This document shows, one piece after another, positions 34,463 through 47,000 of a stretch of 64,000 nucleotides of DNA. The stretch spans positions 105,446 through 169,445 of the forward strand of contig NW_027479268.1 in NCBI RefSeq assembly GCF_051014685.1, given 5' to 3'. The translations under genes were made by a program, and so were the position numbers. The stretch comes from Ptiloglossa arizonensis. Taxonomy: Eukaryota > Arthropoda > Insecta > Hymenoptera > Colletidae. The first letter of the stretch is position 1, and each line of letters starts with the position of its first letter. The notes under the pieces were generated by a model that worked only from the letters and a program-made list of their open reading frames with translations, made no database searches and was not told where the DNA came from.

Positions 34463-36736
34463 CGAAAATTTTGAGTTTTTCAAGCGTTTCTTACCTCAAA
34501 ACTGCCATATCTCGCGAACGGATTGACCAATCCGCAAAATTTCTGTTGCATCTGAAAGTAGAAACTCGCCCGATTACAACGGTCTGAGTAGTTTTCCCCT
34601 AGGCCGTTCTAGTTATTCGTTTCGAGCATCAGAACTGCGAAAATTTTGAGTTTTTCAAGCGTTTCTTACCTCAAAACTGCCATATCTCGCGAACGGATTG
34701 TCCAATTCGCAAAATTTCAGTTGCATCTGAAAGTAGAAGCTTGCCCGAATACAACGGTCTGAGTAGTTTTCCCCTAGGCCGTTCTAGTTATTCGTTTCGA
34801 GCATCAGAACTGCGAAAATTTTGAGTTTTTCAAGCGTTTCTTACCTCAGAACTGCCATATCTCGCGAACGGATTGACCAATCCGCAAAATTTCTGTTGCA
34901 TCTGAAAGTAGAAACTCGCCCGATTACAACGGTCTGAGTAGTTTTCCCCTAGGCCGTTCTAGTTATTCGTTTCGAGCATCAGAACTGCGAAAATTTTGAG
35001 TGTTTCAAGCGTTTCTTACCTCAAAACTGCCATATCTCGCGAACGGATTGTCCAATTCGCAAAATTTCAGTTGCATCTGAAAGTAGAAGCTTGCCCGAAT
35101 ACAACGGTCTGAGTAGTTTTCCCCTAGGCCGTTCTAGTTATTCGTTTCGAGCATCAGAACTGCGAAAATTTTGAGTTTTTCAAGCGTTTCTTACCTCAGA
35201 ACTGCCATATCTCGCGAACGGATTGACCAATCCGCAAAATTTCTGTTGCATCTGAAAGTAGAAACTCGCCCGATTACAACGGTCTGAGTAGTTTTCCCCT
35301 AGGCCGTTCTAGTCATTCGTTTCGAGCATCAGAACTGCGTAAATTTTGAGTTTTTCAAGCGTTTCTTACCTCAAAACTGCCATATCTCGCGAACGGATTG
35401 ACCAATCCGCAAAATTTCTGTTGCAACTGAAAGTAGAAACTGGCCCGATTACAACGGTATGAGTAGTTTTCCCCTAGGCCGTTCTAGTCATTCGTTTCGA
35501 GCATCAGAACTGCGTAAATTTTGAGTTTTTCAAGCGTTTCTTACCTGAAAACTGCCATATATCGCGAACGGATTGAGCAATCCGCAAAATTTCTGTTGCA
35601 TCTGAAAGTAGAAACTCGCCCGATTACAACGGTCTGAGTAGTTTTCCCCTAGGCCGTTCTAGTTATTCGTTTCGAGCATCAGAACTGCGAAAATTTTGAG
35701 TTTTCAAGCGTTTCTTACCTCAAAACTGCCATATCTCGCGAACGGATTGACCAATTCGCAAAATTTCAGTTGCATCTGAAAGTAGAAGCTTGCCCGAATA
35801 CAACGGTCTGAGTAGTTTTCCCCTAGGCCGTTCCAGTCATTCGTTTCGAGCATCAGAACTGCGTAAATTTTGAGTTTTTCAAGCGTTTCTTACCTCAAAA
35901 CTGCCATATCTCGCGAACGGATTGACCAATCCGCAAAATTTCTGTTGCATCTGAAAGTAGAAACTGGCCCGATTACAACGGTATGAGTAGTTTTCCCCTA
36001 GGCCGTTCTAGTTATTCGTTTCGAGCATCAGAACTGCGAAAATTTTGAGTTTTTCAAGCGTTTCTTACCTCAAAACTGCCATATCTCGCGAACGGATTGA
36101 CCAATCCGCAAAATTTCTGTTGCATCTGAAAGTAGAAACTCGCCCGATTACAACGGTCTGAGTAGTTTTCCCCTAGGCCGTTCTAGTCATTCGTTTCGAG
36201 CATCAGAACTGCGTAAATTTTGAGTTTTTCAAGCGTTTCTTACCTGAAAACTGCCATATATCGCGAACGGATTGAGCAATCCGCAAAATTTCTGTTGCAT
36301 CTGAAAGTAGAAACTCGCCCGATTACAACCGTCTGAGTAGTTTTCCCCTAGGCCGTTCTAGTTATTCGTTTCGAGCATCAGAACTGCGAAAATTTTGAGT
36401 TTTTCAAGCGTTTCTTACCTCAAAACTGCCTTATCTCGCGAACGGATTGTCCAATTCGCAAAATTTCAGTTGCATCTGAAAGTAGAAGCTTGCCCGAATA
36501 CAACGGTCTGAGTAGTTTTCCCCTAGGCCGTTCTAGTTATTCGTTTCGAGCATCAGAACTGCGAAAATTTTGAGTTTTTCAAGCGTTTCTTACCTCAGAA
36601 CTGCCATATCTCGCGAACGGATTGACCAATCCGCAAAATTTCTGTTGCATCTGAAAGTAGAAACTCGCCCGATTACAACCGTCTGAGTTTTTTTCCCCTA
36701 GGCCGTTCTAGTTATTCGTTTCGAGCATCAGAACTG

Positions 36737-38486
36737 CGAAAATTTTGAGTTTTTCAAGCGTTTCTTACCTCAAAACTGCCATATCTCGCGAACGGATTGA
36801 CCAATCCGCAAAATTTCTGTTGCAACTGAAAGTAGAAACTGGCCCGATTGCAACGGTATGAGTAGTTTTCCCCTAGGCCCTTCTAGTTATTCGTTTCGAG
36901 CATCAGAACTGGGAAAATTTTGAGTTTTTCAAGCGTTTCTTACCTCGAAACTGCCATATATCGCGAACGGATTGACCAATCCGCAAAATTTCTGTTGCAT
37001 CTGAAATTAGAAACTCGCCCGATTAGAACGGTCTGAGTAGTTTTCCCCTAGGCCGTTCTAGTCATTCGTTTCGAGCAGCAGAACTGCGTAAATTTTGAGT
37101 TTTTCAAGCGTTTCTTACCTAAAAACGGCCATATCTCGCGAACGGATTGACAAATCCGCAAAGTTTCAGTTGCATCTGAAAGTAGAAGCTCGCCCGATTA
37201 CAACGGTCTGAGTAGTTTTCCCCTAGGCCGTTCTAGTTATTCGTTTCGAGCATCAGAACTGCGAAAATTTTGAGTTTTTCAAGCGTTTCTTACCTCAAAA
37301 CTGCCATATCTCGCGAACGGATTGACCAATCCGCAAAATTTCTGTTGCATCTGAAAGTAGAAACTGGCCCGATTACAACGGTATGAGTAGGTTTCCCCTA
37401 GGCCGTTCTAGTTATTCGTTTCGAGCATCAGAACTGCGAAAATTTTGAGTTTTTCAAGCGTTTCTTACCTCAAAACTGCCATATCTCGCGAACGGATTGA
37501 CCAATCCGCAAAATTTCTGTTGCATCTGAAAGTAGAAACTCGCCCGATTACAACGGTCTGAGTAGTTTTCCCCTAGGCCGTTCTAGTCATTCGTTTCGAG
37601 CATCAGAACTGCGTAAATTTTGAGTTTTTCAAGCGTTTCTTACCTCAAAACTGCCATATCTCGCGAACGGATTGACCAATCCGCAAAATTTCTGTTGCAT
37701 CTGAAAGTAGAAACTGGCCCGATTACAACGGTATGAGTAGTTTTCCCCTAGGCCGTTCTAGTCATTCGTTTCGAGCATCAGAACTGCGTAAATTTTGAGT
37801 TTTTCAAGCGTTTCTTACCTCAAAACTGCCATATCTCGCGAACGGATTGACCAATCCGCAAAATTTCTGTTGCAACTGAAAGTCGAAACTGGCCCGATTA
37901 CAACGGTATGAGTAGTTTTCCCCTAGGCCGTTCTAGTTATTCGTTTCGAGCATCAGAACTGCGAAAATTTTGAGTTTTTCAAGCGTTTCTTACCTCGAAA
38001 CTGCCATATATCGCGAACGGATTGACCAATCCGCAAAATTTCTGTTGCATCTGAAATTAGAAACACGCCCGATTACAACGGTCTGAGTAGTTTTCCCCTA
38101 GGCCGTTCTAGTCATTCGTTTCGAGCAGCAGAACTGCGTAAATTTTGAGTTTTTCAAGCGTTTCTTACCTCAAAACTGCCATATCTCGCGAACGGATTGA
38201 CCAATCCGCAAAATTTCTGTTGCATCTGAAAGTAGAAACTCGCCCGTTTACAACGGTCTGAGTAGTTTTCCCCTAGGCCGTTCTAGTCATTCGTTTCGAG
38301 CATCAGAACTGCGTAAATTTTGAGTTTTTCAAGCGTTTCTTACCTGAAAACTGCCATATATCGCGAACGGATTGAGCAATCCGCAAAATTTCTGTTGCAT
38401 CTGAAAGTAGAAACTCGCCCGATTACAACCGTCTGAGTAGTTTTCCCCTAGGCCGTTCTAGTTATTCGTTTCGAGCATCAGAACTG
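36737..38486 (+). repeat. Long-range duplicate block, part 1
   Basis: From the 'ggccctt' E-type through I-type (36,912), 'cctaaaaacggcc' (37,087), 'gagtaggtttcc' (37,262), 'agtcgaaactgg' (37,787), H-type (37,962) and cctgaaaac/aaccgtc (38,312). The same order is at 55,634-57,383, offset 18,897 bp (108 monomers less three deletions; 'ggg' 36,911 and 55,808, 'agtcg' 37,881 and 56,778). Confidence 0.88.
37612..37786 (+). repeat. E-type monomer ('ctggcccg', 'ggtatgag')
   Basis: Differs from A-type by C to G at local 105 ('gaaactggcccg') and C to A at 122 ('cggtatgag'). The two changes almost always occur together. Members include 700, 875, 11,195, 13,119, 18,017, 32,539, 37,262, 44,086, 46,536 and 59,309. 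A subset adds 'gcaactg' at local 88-89 (for example 28,691, 32,539, 35,338, 37,787, 49,861) and another subset 'gattgcaacgg' (875, 2,275, 36,737, 45,486, 47,936, 51,960). Confidence 0.9.
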
Positions 38487-40236
38487 CGAAAATTTTGAGT
38501 TTTTCAAGCGTTTCTTACCTCAAAACTGCCTTATCTCGCGAACGGATTGTCCAATTCGCAAAATTTCAGTTGCATCTGAAAGTAGAAGCTTGCCCGAATA
38601 CAACGGTCTGAGTAGTTTTCCCCTAGGCCGTTCTAGTTATTCGTTTCGAGCATCAGAACTGCGAAAATTTTGAGTTTTTCAAGCGTTTCTTACCTCAGAA
38701 CTGCCATATCTCGCGAACGGATTGACCAATCCGCAAAATTTCTGTTGCATCTGAAAGTAGAAACTCGCCCGATTACAACCGTCTGAGTTTTTTTCCCCTA
38801 GGCCGTTCTAGTTATTCGTTTCGAGCATCAGAACTGCGAAAATTTTGAGTTTTTCAAGCGTTTCTTACCTCAAAACTGCCATATCTCGCGAACGGATTGT
38901 CCAATTCGCAAAATTTCAGTTGCATCTGAAAGTAGAAGCTTGCCCGAATACAACGGTCTGAGTAGTTTTCCCCTAGGCCGTTCTAGTTATTCGTTTCGAG
39001 CATCAGAACTGCGAAAATTTTGAGTTTTTCAAGCGTTTCTTACCTCAGAACTGCCATATCTCGCGAACGGATTGACCAATCCGCAAAATTTCTGTTGCAT
39101 CTGAAATTAGAAACACGCCCGATTACAACGGTCTGAGTAGTTTTCCCCTAGGCCGTTCTAGTCATTCGTTTCGAGCAGCAGAACTGCGTAAATTTTGAGT
39201 TTTTCAAGCGTTTCTTACCTCAAAACTGCCATATCTCGCGAACGGATTGACCAATCCGCAAAATTTCTGTTGCATCTGAAAGTAGAAACTCGCCCGATTA
39301 CAACGGTCTGAGTAGTTTTCCCCTAGGCCGTTCTAGTCATTCGTTTCGAGCATCAGAACTGCGTAAATTTTGAGTTTTTCAAGCGTTTCTTACCTGAAAA
39401 CTGCCATATATCGCGAACGGATTGAGCAATCCGCAAAATTTCTGTTGCATCTGAAAGTAGAAACTCGCCCGATTACAACCGTCTGAGTAGTTTTCCCCTA
39501 GGCCGTTCTAGTTATTCGTTTCGAGCATCAGAACTGCGAAAATTTTGAGTTTTTCAAGCGTTTCTTACCTCAAAACTGCCTTATCTCGCGAACGGATTGT
39601 CCAATTCGCAAAATTTCAGTTGCATCTGAAAGTAGAAGCTTGCCCGAATACAACGGTCTGAGTAGTTTTCCCCTAGGCCGTTCTAGTTATTCGTTTCGAG
39701 CATCAGAACTGCGAAAATTTTGAGTTTTTCAAGCGTTTCTTACCTCAGAACTGCCATATCTCGCGAACGGATTGACCAATCCGCAAAATTTCTGTTGCAT
39801 CTGAAAGTAGAAACTCGCCCGATTACAACCGTCTGAGTTTTTTTCCCCTAGGCCGTTCTAGTTATTCGTTTCGAGCATCAGAACTGCGAAAATTTTGAGT
39901 TTTTCAAGCGTTTCTTACCTCAAAACTGCCATATCTCGCGAACGGATTGTCCAATTCGCAAAATTTCAGTTGCATCTGAAAGTAGAAGCTTGCCCGAATA
40001 CAACGGTCTGAGTAGTTTTCCCCTAGGCCGTTCTAGTTATTCGTTTCGAGCATCAGAACTGCGAAAATTTTGAGTTTTTCAAGCGTTTCTTACCTCAGAA
40101 CAGCCATATCTCGCGAACGGATTGACCAATCCGCAAAATTTCTGTTGCATCTGAAAGTAGAAACTCGCCCGATTACAACGGTCTGAGTAGTTTTCCCCTA
40201 GGCCGTTCTAGTCATTCGTTTCGAGCATCAGAACTG
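38137..40236 (+). repeat. Six-monomer tandem duplication, period 1,050 bp, with hybrid junction
   Basis: Units at 38,137, 38,312, 38,487, 38,662 and 38,837 recur at 39,187, 39,362, 39,537, 39,712 and 39,887 in the same order: A-like, cctgaaaac/aaccgtc, ccttatc/ttgtcc, F-type, ttgtcc T-type. The sixth unit of copy 1 (39,012) is hybrid and marks the join. Private changes are few: 'cgcccgttta' near 38,247 and 'gaacagcc' near 40,100. Confidence 0.9.
39012..39186 (+). repeat. Hybrid junction monomer of the 1,050-bp duplication
   Basis: The left side is the 'cctcagaac'/'atatctcgcg' type seen intact at 40,062. The right side is the 'gaaattagaaacacg' plus 'gagcagcag' H-type seen intact at 37,962. 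The switch is between local 50 and 95 (39,061-39,106). The two parents flank the two duplicate copies, exactly as an out-of-register exchange would produce. Confidence 0.88.
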
Positions 40237-40936
40237 CGTAAATTTTGAGTTTTTCAAGCGTTTCTTACCTCAAAACTGCCATATCTCGCGAACGGATTGA
40301 CCAATCCGCAAAATTTCTGTCGCAACTGAAAGTAGAAACTGGCCCGATTGCAACGGTATGAGTAGTTTTCCCCTAGGCCCTTCTAGTTATTCGTTTCGAG
40401 CATCAGAACTGGGAAAATTTTGAGTTTTTCAAGCGTTTCTTACCTCGAAACTGCCATATATCGCGAACGGATTGACCAATCAGCAAAATTTCTGTTGCAT
40501 CTGAAATTAGAAACTCGCCCGATTAGAACGGTCTGAGTAGTTTTCCCCTAGGCCGTTCTAGTCATTCGTTTCGAGCAGCAGAACTGCGTAAATTTTGAGT
40601 TTTTCAAGCGTTTCTTACCTAAAAACGGCCATATCTCGCGAACGGATTGACAAATCCGCAAAGTTTCAGTTGCATCTGAAAGTAGAAGCTCGCTCGATTA
40701 CAACGGTCTGAGTAGTTTTCCCCTAGGCCGTTTTAGTTATTCGTTTCGAGCATCAGAACTGCGAAAATTTTGAGTGTTTCAAGCTTTTCTTACCTCAAAA
40801 CTGCCATATCTCGCGAACGGATTGACCAATCCGCAAAATTTCTGTTGCATCTGAAAGTAGAAACTGGCCCGATTACAACGGTATGAGTAGGTTTCCCCTA
40901 GGCCGTTCTAGTTATTCGTTTCGAGCATCAGAACTG
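40237..40936 (+). repeat. Long-range duplicate block, part 2
   Basis: 'gcaactg'/'ggccctt' E-type, I-type (40,412), 'cctaaaaacggcc' with 'gccgttttag' (40,587) and 'gagtgtttcaagcttttc' (40,762). Equivalent units lie at 57,384-58,083, offset 17,147 bp ('gagtg' 40,772 and 57,919). Private: 'ctgtcgcaactg', 'caatcagc' and 'gctcgctcg' here; 'ccatttctcg' and 'ggctcgattgc' in the other copy. Confidence 0.86.
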
Positions 40937-41111
40937 CGAAAATTTTGAGTTTTTCAAGCGTTTCTTACCTCAAAACTGCCATATCTCGCGAACGGATTGA
41001 CCAATCCGCAAAATTTCTGTTGCATCTGAAAGTAGAAACTCGCCCGATTACAACGGTCTGAGTAGTTTTCCCCTAGGCCGTTCTAGTCATTCGTTTCGAG
41101 CATCAGAACTG

Positions 41112-41636
41112 CGTAAATTTTGAGTTTTTCAAGCGTTTCTTACCTCAAAACTGCCATATCTCGCGAACGGATTGACCAATCCGCAAAATTTCTGTTGCAT
41201 CTGAAAGTAGAAACTGGCCCGATTATAACGGTATGAGTAGTTTTCCCCTAGGCCGTTCTAGTCATTCGTTTCGAGCATCAGAACTGCGAAAATTTTGAGT
41301 TTTTCAAGCGTTTCTTACCTCAAAACTGCCATATCTCGCGAACGGATTGACCAATCCGCAAAATTTCTGTTGCATCTGAAAGTAGAAACTCGCCCGATTA
41401 CAACGGTCTGAGTAGTTTTCCCCTAGGCCGTTCTAGTCATTCGTTTCGAGCATCAGAACTGCGTAAATTTTGAGTTTTTCAAGCGTTTCTTACCTCAAAA
41501 CTGCCATATCTCGCGAACGGATTGACCAATCCGCAAAATTTCTGTTGCATCTGAAAGTAGAAACTGGCCCGATTATAACGGTATGAGTAGTTTTCCCCTA
41601 GGCCGTTCTAGTCATTCGTTTCGAGCATCAGAACTG
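41112..41636 (+). repeat. Two-monomer duplication with 'gattataacgg'
   Basis: E-type units at 41,112 and 41,462 share a private C to T change giving 'gattataacgg' and are 350 bp apart, with an A-type unit between. The change is seen nowhere else in the window, so this dimer duplicated very recently. Confidence 0.86.
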
Positions 41637-43736
41637 CGTAAATTTTGAGTTTTTCAAGCGTTTCTTACCTCAAAACTGCCATATCTCGCGAACGGATTGA
41701 CCAATCCGCAAAATTTCTGTTGCAACTGAAAGTAGAAACTGGCCCGATTACAACGGTATGAGTAGTTTTCCCCTAGGCCGTTCTAGTTATTCGTTTTGAG
41801 CATCAGAACTGCGAAAATTTTGAGTTTTTCAAGCGTTTCTTACCTCGAAACTGCCATATATCGCGAACGGATTGACCAATCCGCAAAATTTCTGTTGCAT
41901 CTGAAATTAGAAACACGCCCGATTACAACGGTCTGAGTAGTTTTCCCCTAGGCCGTTCTAGTCATTCGTTTCGAGCAGCAGAACTGCGTAAATTTTGAGT
42001 TTTTCAAGCGTTTCTTACCTAAAAACTGCCATATCTCGCGAACGGATTGACCAATCCGCAAAGTTTCAGTTGCATCTGAAAGTAGAAGCTCGCCCGATTA
42101 CAACGGTCTGAGTAGTTTTCCCCTAGGCCGTTCTAGTTATTCGTTTCGAGCATCAGAACTGCGAAAATTTTGAGTTTTTCAAGCGTTTCTTACCTCAAAA
42201 CTGCCATATCTCGCGAACGGATTGACCAATCCGCAAAATTTCTGTTGCATCTGAAAGTAGAAACTGGCCCGATTACAACGGTATGAGTAGGTTTCCCCTA
42301 GGCCGTTCTAGTTATTCGTTTCGAGCATCAGAACTGCGAAAATTTTGAGTTTTTCAAGCGTTTCTTACCTCAAAACTGCCATATCTCGCGAACGGATTGA
42401 CCAATCCGCAAAATTTCTGTTGCATCTGAAAGTAGAAACTCGCCCGATTACAACGGTCTGAGCAGTTTTCCCCTAGGCCGTTCTAGACATTCGTTTCGAG
42501 CATCAGAACTGCGTAAATTTTGAGTTTTTCAAGCGTTTCTTACCTCAAAACTGCCATATCTCGCGAACGGATTGACCAATCCGCAAAATTTCTGTTGCAT
42601 CTGAAAGTAGAAACTCGCCCGATTACAACGGTCTGAGTAGTTTTCCCCTAGGCCGTTCTAGTCATTCGTTTCGAGCATCAGAACTGCGTAAATTTTGAGT
42701 TTTTCAAGCGTTTCTTACCTCAAAACTGCCATATCTCGCGAACGGATTGACCAATTCGCAAAATTTCAGTTGCATCTGAAAGTAGAAGCTTGCCCGAATA
42801 CAACGGTCTGAGTAGTTTTCCCCTAGGCCGTTCTAGTTATTCGTTTCGAGCATCAGAACTGCGAAAATTTTGAGTTTTTCAAGCGTTTCTTACCTCAAAA
42901 CTGCCATATCTCGCGAACGGATTGACCAATCCGCAAAGTTTCAGTTGCATCTGAAAGTAGAAGCTCGCCCGATTACAACGGTCTGAGTAGTTTTCCCCTA
43001 GGCCGTTTTAGTTATTCGTTTCGAGCATCAGAACTGCGAAAATTTTGAGTTTTTCAAGCGTTTCTTACCTCAAAACTGCCATATCACGCGAACGGATTGA
43101 CCAATTCGCAAAATTTCAGTTGCATCTGAAAGTAGAAGCTTGCCCGAATACAACGGTCTGAGTAGTTTTCTCCTAGGCCGTTCTAGTTATTCGTTTCGAG
43201 CATCAGAACTGCGAAAATTTTGAGTTTTTCAAGCGTTTCTTACATCAAAACTGCCATATCTCGCGAACGGATTGACCAATCCGCAAAATTTCTGTTGCAT
43301 CTGAAAGTAGAAACAGGCCCGATTACAACGGTGTGAGTAGGTTTCCCCTAGGCCGTTCTAGTTATTCGTTTCGAGCTTCAGAACTGCGAAAATTTTGAGT
43401 TTTTCAAGCGTTTCTTACCTCAAAACTGCCATATCTCGCGAACGGATTGACCAATCCGCAAAATTTCTGTTGCATCTGAAAGTAGAAACTCGCCCGATTA
43501 CAACGGTCTGAGTAGTTTTCCCCTAGGCCGTTCTAGTCATTCGTTTCGAGCATCAGAACTGCGTAAATTTTGAGTTTTTCAAGCGTTTCTTACATCAAAA
43601 CTGCCATATCTCGCGAACGGATTGACCAATCCGCAAAATTTCTGTTGCATCTGAAAGTAGAAACAGGCCCGATTACAACGGTGTGAGTAGGTTTCCCCTA
43701 GGCCGTTCTAGTTATTCGTTTCGAGCTTCAGAACTG
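41637..43736 (+). repeat. Long-range duplicate block, part 3
   Basis: Includes 'cgttttgagc' (41,791), H-type, D-type, 'gagtaggtttcc', the 'gagcagttttcc'/'gttctagacatt' unit (42,337), 'gccgttttag', 'atatcacgcg'/'tctcctagg' and G-type. The equivalent stretch is 59,484 to about 61,057: 'agcag' 42,461 and 60,307, offset 17,846. It is shortened by two monomers before G-type (43,331 and 60,827, offset 17,496). Confidence 0.84.
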
Positions 43737-44057
43737 CGAAAATTTTGAGTTTTTCAAGCGTTTCTTACCTCAAAACTGCCATATCTCGCGAACGGATTGA
43801 CCAATCCGCAAAATTTCTGTTGCATCTGAAAGTAGAAACTCGCCCGATTACAGCGGTCTGAGTAGTTTTCCCCTAGGCCGTTCTAGTTATTCGTTTCGAG
43901 CATCAGAACTGCGAAAATTTTGAGTTTTCAAGCGTTTCTTACCTCAAAACTGCCATATCTCGCGAACGGATTGACCAATTCGCAAAATTTCAGTTGCATC
44001 TGAAAGTAGAAGCTTGCCCGAATACAACGGTCTGAGTAGTTTTCCCCTAGGCCGTTC

Positions 44058-47000
44058 CAGTCATTCGTTTCGAGCATCAGAACTGCGTAAATTTTGAGTT
44101 TTTCAAGCGTTTCTTACCTCAAAACTGCCATATCTCGCGAACGGATTGACCAATCCGCAAAATTTCTGTTGCATCTGAAAGTAGAAACTGGCCCGATTAC
44201 AACGGTATGAGTAGTTTTCCCCTAGGCCGTTCTAGTTATTCGTTTCGAGCATCAGAACTGCGAAAATTTTGAGTTTTTCAAGCGTTTCTTACCTCAAAAC
44301 TGCCATATCTCGCGAACGGATTGACCAATCCGCAAAATTTCTGTTGCATCTGAAAGTAGAAACTCGCCCGATTACAACGGTCTGAGTAGTTTTCCCCTAG
44401 GCCGTTCTAGTCATTCGTTTCGAGCATCAGAACTGCGTAAATTTTGAGTTTTTCAAGCGTTTCTTACCTGAAAACTGCCATATATCGCGAACGGATTGAG
44501 CAATCCGCAAAATTTCTGTTGCATCTGAAAGTAGAAACTCGCCCGATTACAACCGTCTGAGTAGTTTTCCCCTAGGCCGTTCTAGTTATTCGTTTCGAGC
44601 ATCAGAACTGCGAAAATTTTGAGTTTTTCAAGCGTTTCTTACCTCAAAACTGCCTTATCTCGCGAACGGATTGTGCAATTCGCAAAATTTCAGTTGCATC
44701 TGAAAGTAGAAGCTTGCCCGAATACAACGGTCTGAGTAGTTTTCCCCTAGGCCGTTCTAGTTATTCGTTTCGAGCATCAGAACTGCGAAAATTTTGAGTT
44801 TTTCAAGCGTTTCTTACCTCAGAACTGCCATATCTCGCGAACGGATTGACCAATCCGCAAAATTTCTGTTGCATCTGAAAGTAGAAACTCGCCCGATTAC
44901 AACCGTCTGAGTTTTTTTCCCCTAGGCCGTTCTAGTTATTCGTTTCGAGCATCAGAACTGCGAAAATTTTGAGTTTTTCAAGCGTTTCTTACCTCAAAAC
45001 TGCCATATCTCGCGAACGGATTGTCCAATTCGCAAAATTTCAGTTGCATCTGAAAGTAGAAGCTTGCCCGAATACAACGGTCTGAGTAGTTTTCCCCTAG
45101 GCCGTTCTAGTTATTCGTTTCGAGCATCAGAACTGCGAAAATTTTGAGTTTTTCAAGCGTTTCTTACCTCAAAACTGCCATATCTCGCGAACGGATTGAC
45201 CAATCCGCAAAGTTTCAGTTGCATCTGAAAGTAGAAGCTCGCCCGATTACAACGGTCTGAGTAGTTTTCCCCTAGGCCGTTTTAGTTATTCGTTTCGAGC
45301 ATCAGAACTGCGAAAATTTTGAGTTTTTCAAGCGTTTCTTACCTCAAAACTGCCATATCACGCGAACGGATTGACCAATTCGCAAAATTTCAGTTGCATC
45401 TGAAAGTAGAAGCTTGCCCGAATACAACGGTCTGAGTAGTTTTCTCCTAGGCCGTTCTAGTTATTCGTTTCGAGCATCAGAACTGCGAAAATTTTGAGTT
45501 TTTCAAGCGTTTCTTACCTCAAAACTGCCATATCTCGCGAACGGATTGACCAATCCGCAAAATTTCTGTTGCATCTGAAAGTAGAAACTGGCCCGATTGC
45601 AACGGTATGAGTAGTTTTCCCCTAGGCCGTTCTAGTCATTCGTTTCGAGCATCAGAACTGCGTAAATTTTGAGTTTTTCAAGCGTTTCTTACCTGAAAAC
45701 TGCCATATATCGCGAACGGATTGAGCAATCCGCAAAATTTCTGTTGCATCTGAAAGTAGAAACTCGCCCGATTACAACCGTCTGAGTAGTTTTCCCCTAG
45801 GCCGTTCTAGTTATTCGTTTCGAGCATCAGAACTGCGAAAATTTTGAGTTTTTCAAGCGTTTCTTACCTCAAAACTGCCTTATCTCGCGAACGGATTGTG
45901 CAATTCGCAAAATTTCAGTTGCATCTGAAAGTAGAAGCTTGCCCGAATACAACGGTCTGAGTAGTTTTCCCCTAGGCCGTTCTAGTTATTCGTTTCGAGC
46001 ATCAGAACTGCGAAAATTTTGAGTTTTTCAAGCGTTTCTTACCTCAGAACTGCCATATCTCGCGAACGGATTGACCAATCCGCAAAATTTCTGTTGCATC
46101 TGAAAGTAGAAACTCGCCCGATTACAACCGTCTGAGTTTTTTTCCCCTAGGCCGTTCTAGTTATTCGTTTCGAGCATCAGAACTGCGAAAATTTTGAGTT
46201 TTTCAAGCGTTTCTTACCTCAAAACTGCCATATCTCGCGAACGGATTGTCCAATTCGCAAAATTTCAGTTGCATCTGAAAGTAGAAGCTTGCCCGAATAC
46301 AACGGTCTGAGTAGTTTTCCCCTAGGCCGTTCTAGTTATTCGTTTCGAGCATCAGAACTGCGAAAATTTTGAGTTTTTCAAGCGTTTCTTACCTCAAAAC
46401 TGCCATATCTCGCGAACGGATTGACCAATCCGCAAAGTTTCAGTTGCATCTGAAAGTAGAAGCTCGCCCGATTACAACGGTCTGAGTAGTTTTCCCCTAG
46501 GCCGTTCCAGTCATTCGTTTCGAGCATCAGAACTGCGTAAATTTTGAGTTTTTCAAGCGTTTCTTACCTCAAAACTGCCATATCTCGCGAACGGATTGAC
46601 CAATCCGCAAAATTTCTGTTGCATCTGAAAGTAGAAACTGGCCCGATTACAACGGTATGAGTAGTTTTCCCCTAGGCCGTTCTAGTTATTCGTTTCGAGC
46701 ATCAGAACTGCGAAAATTTTGAGTTTTTCAAGCGTTTCTTACCTCAAAACTGCCATATCTCGCGAACGGATTGACCAATCCGCAAAATTTCTGTTGCATC
46801 TGAAAGTAGAAACTCGCCCGATTACAACGGTCTGAGTAGTTTTCCCCTAGGCCGTTCTAGTCATTCGTTTCGAGCATCAGAACTGCGTAAATTTTGAGTT
46901 TTTCAAGCGTTTCTTACCTGAAAACTGCCATATATCGCGAACGGATTGAGCAATCCGCAAAATTTCTGTTGCATCTGAAAGTAGAAACTCGCCCGATTAC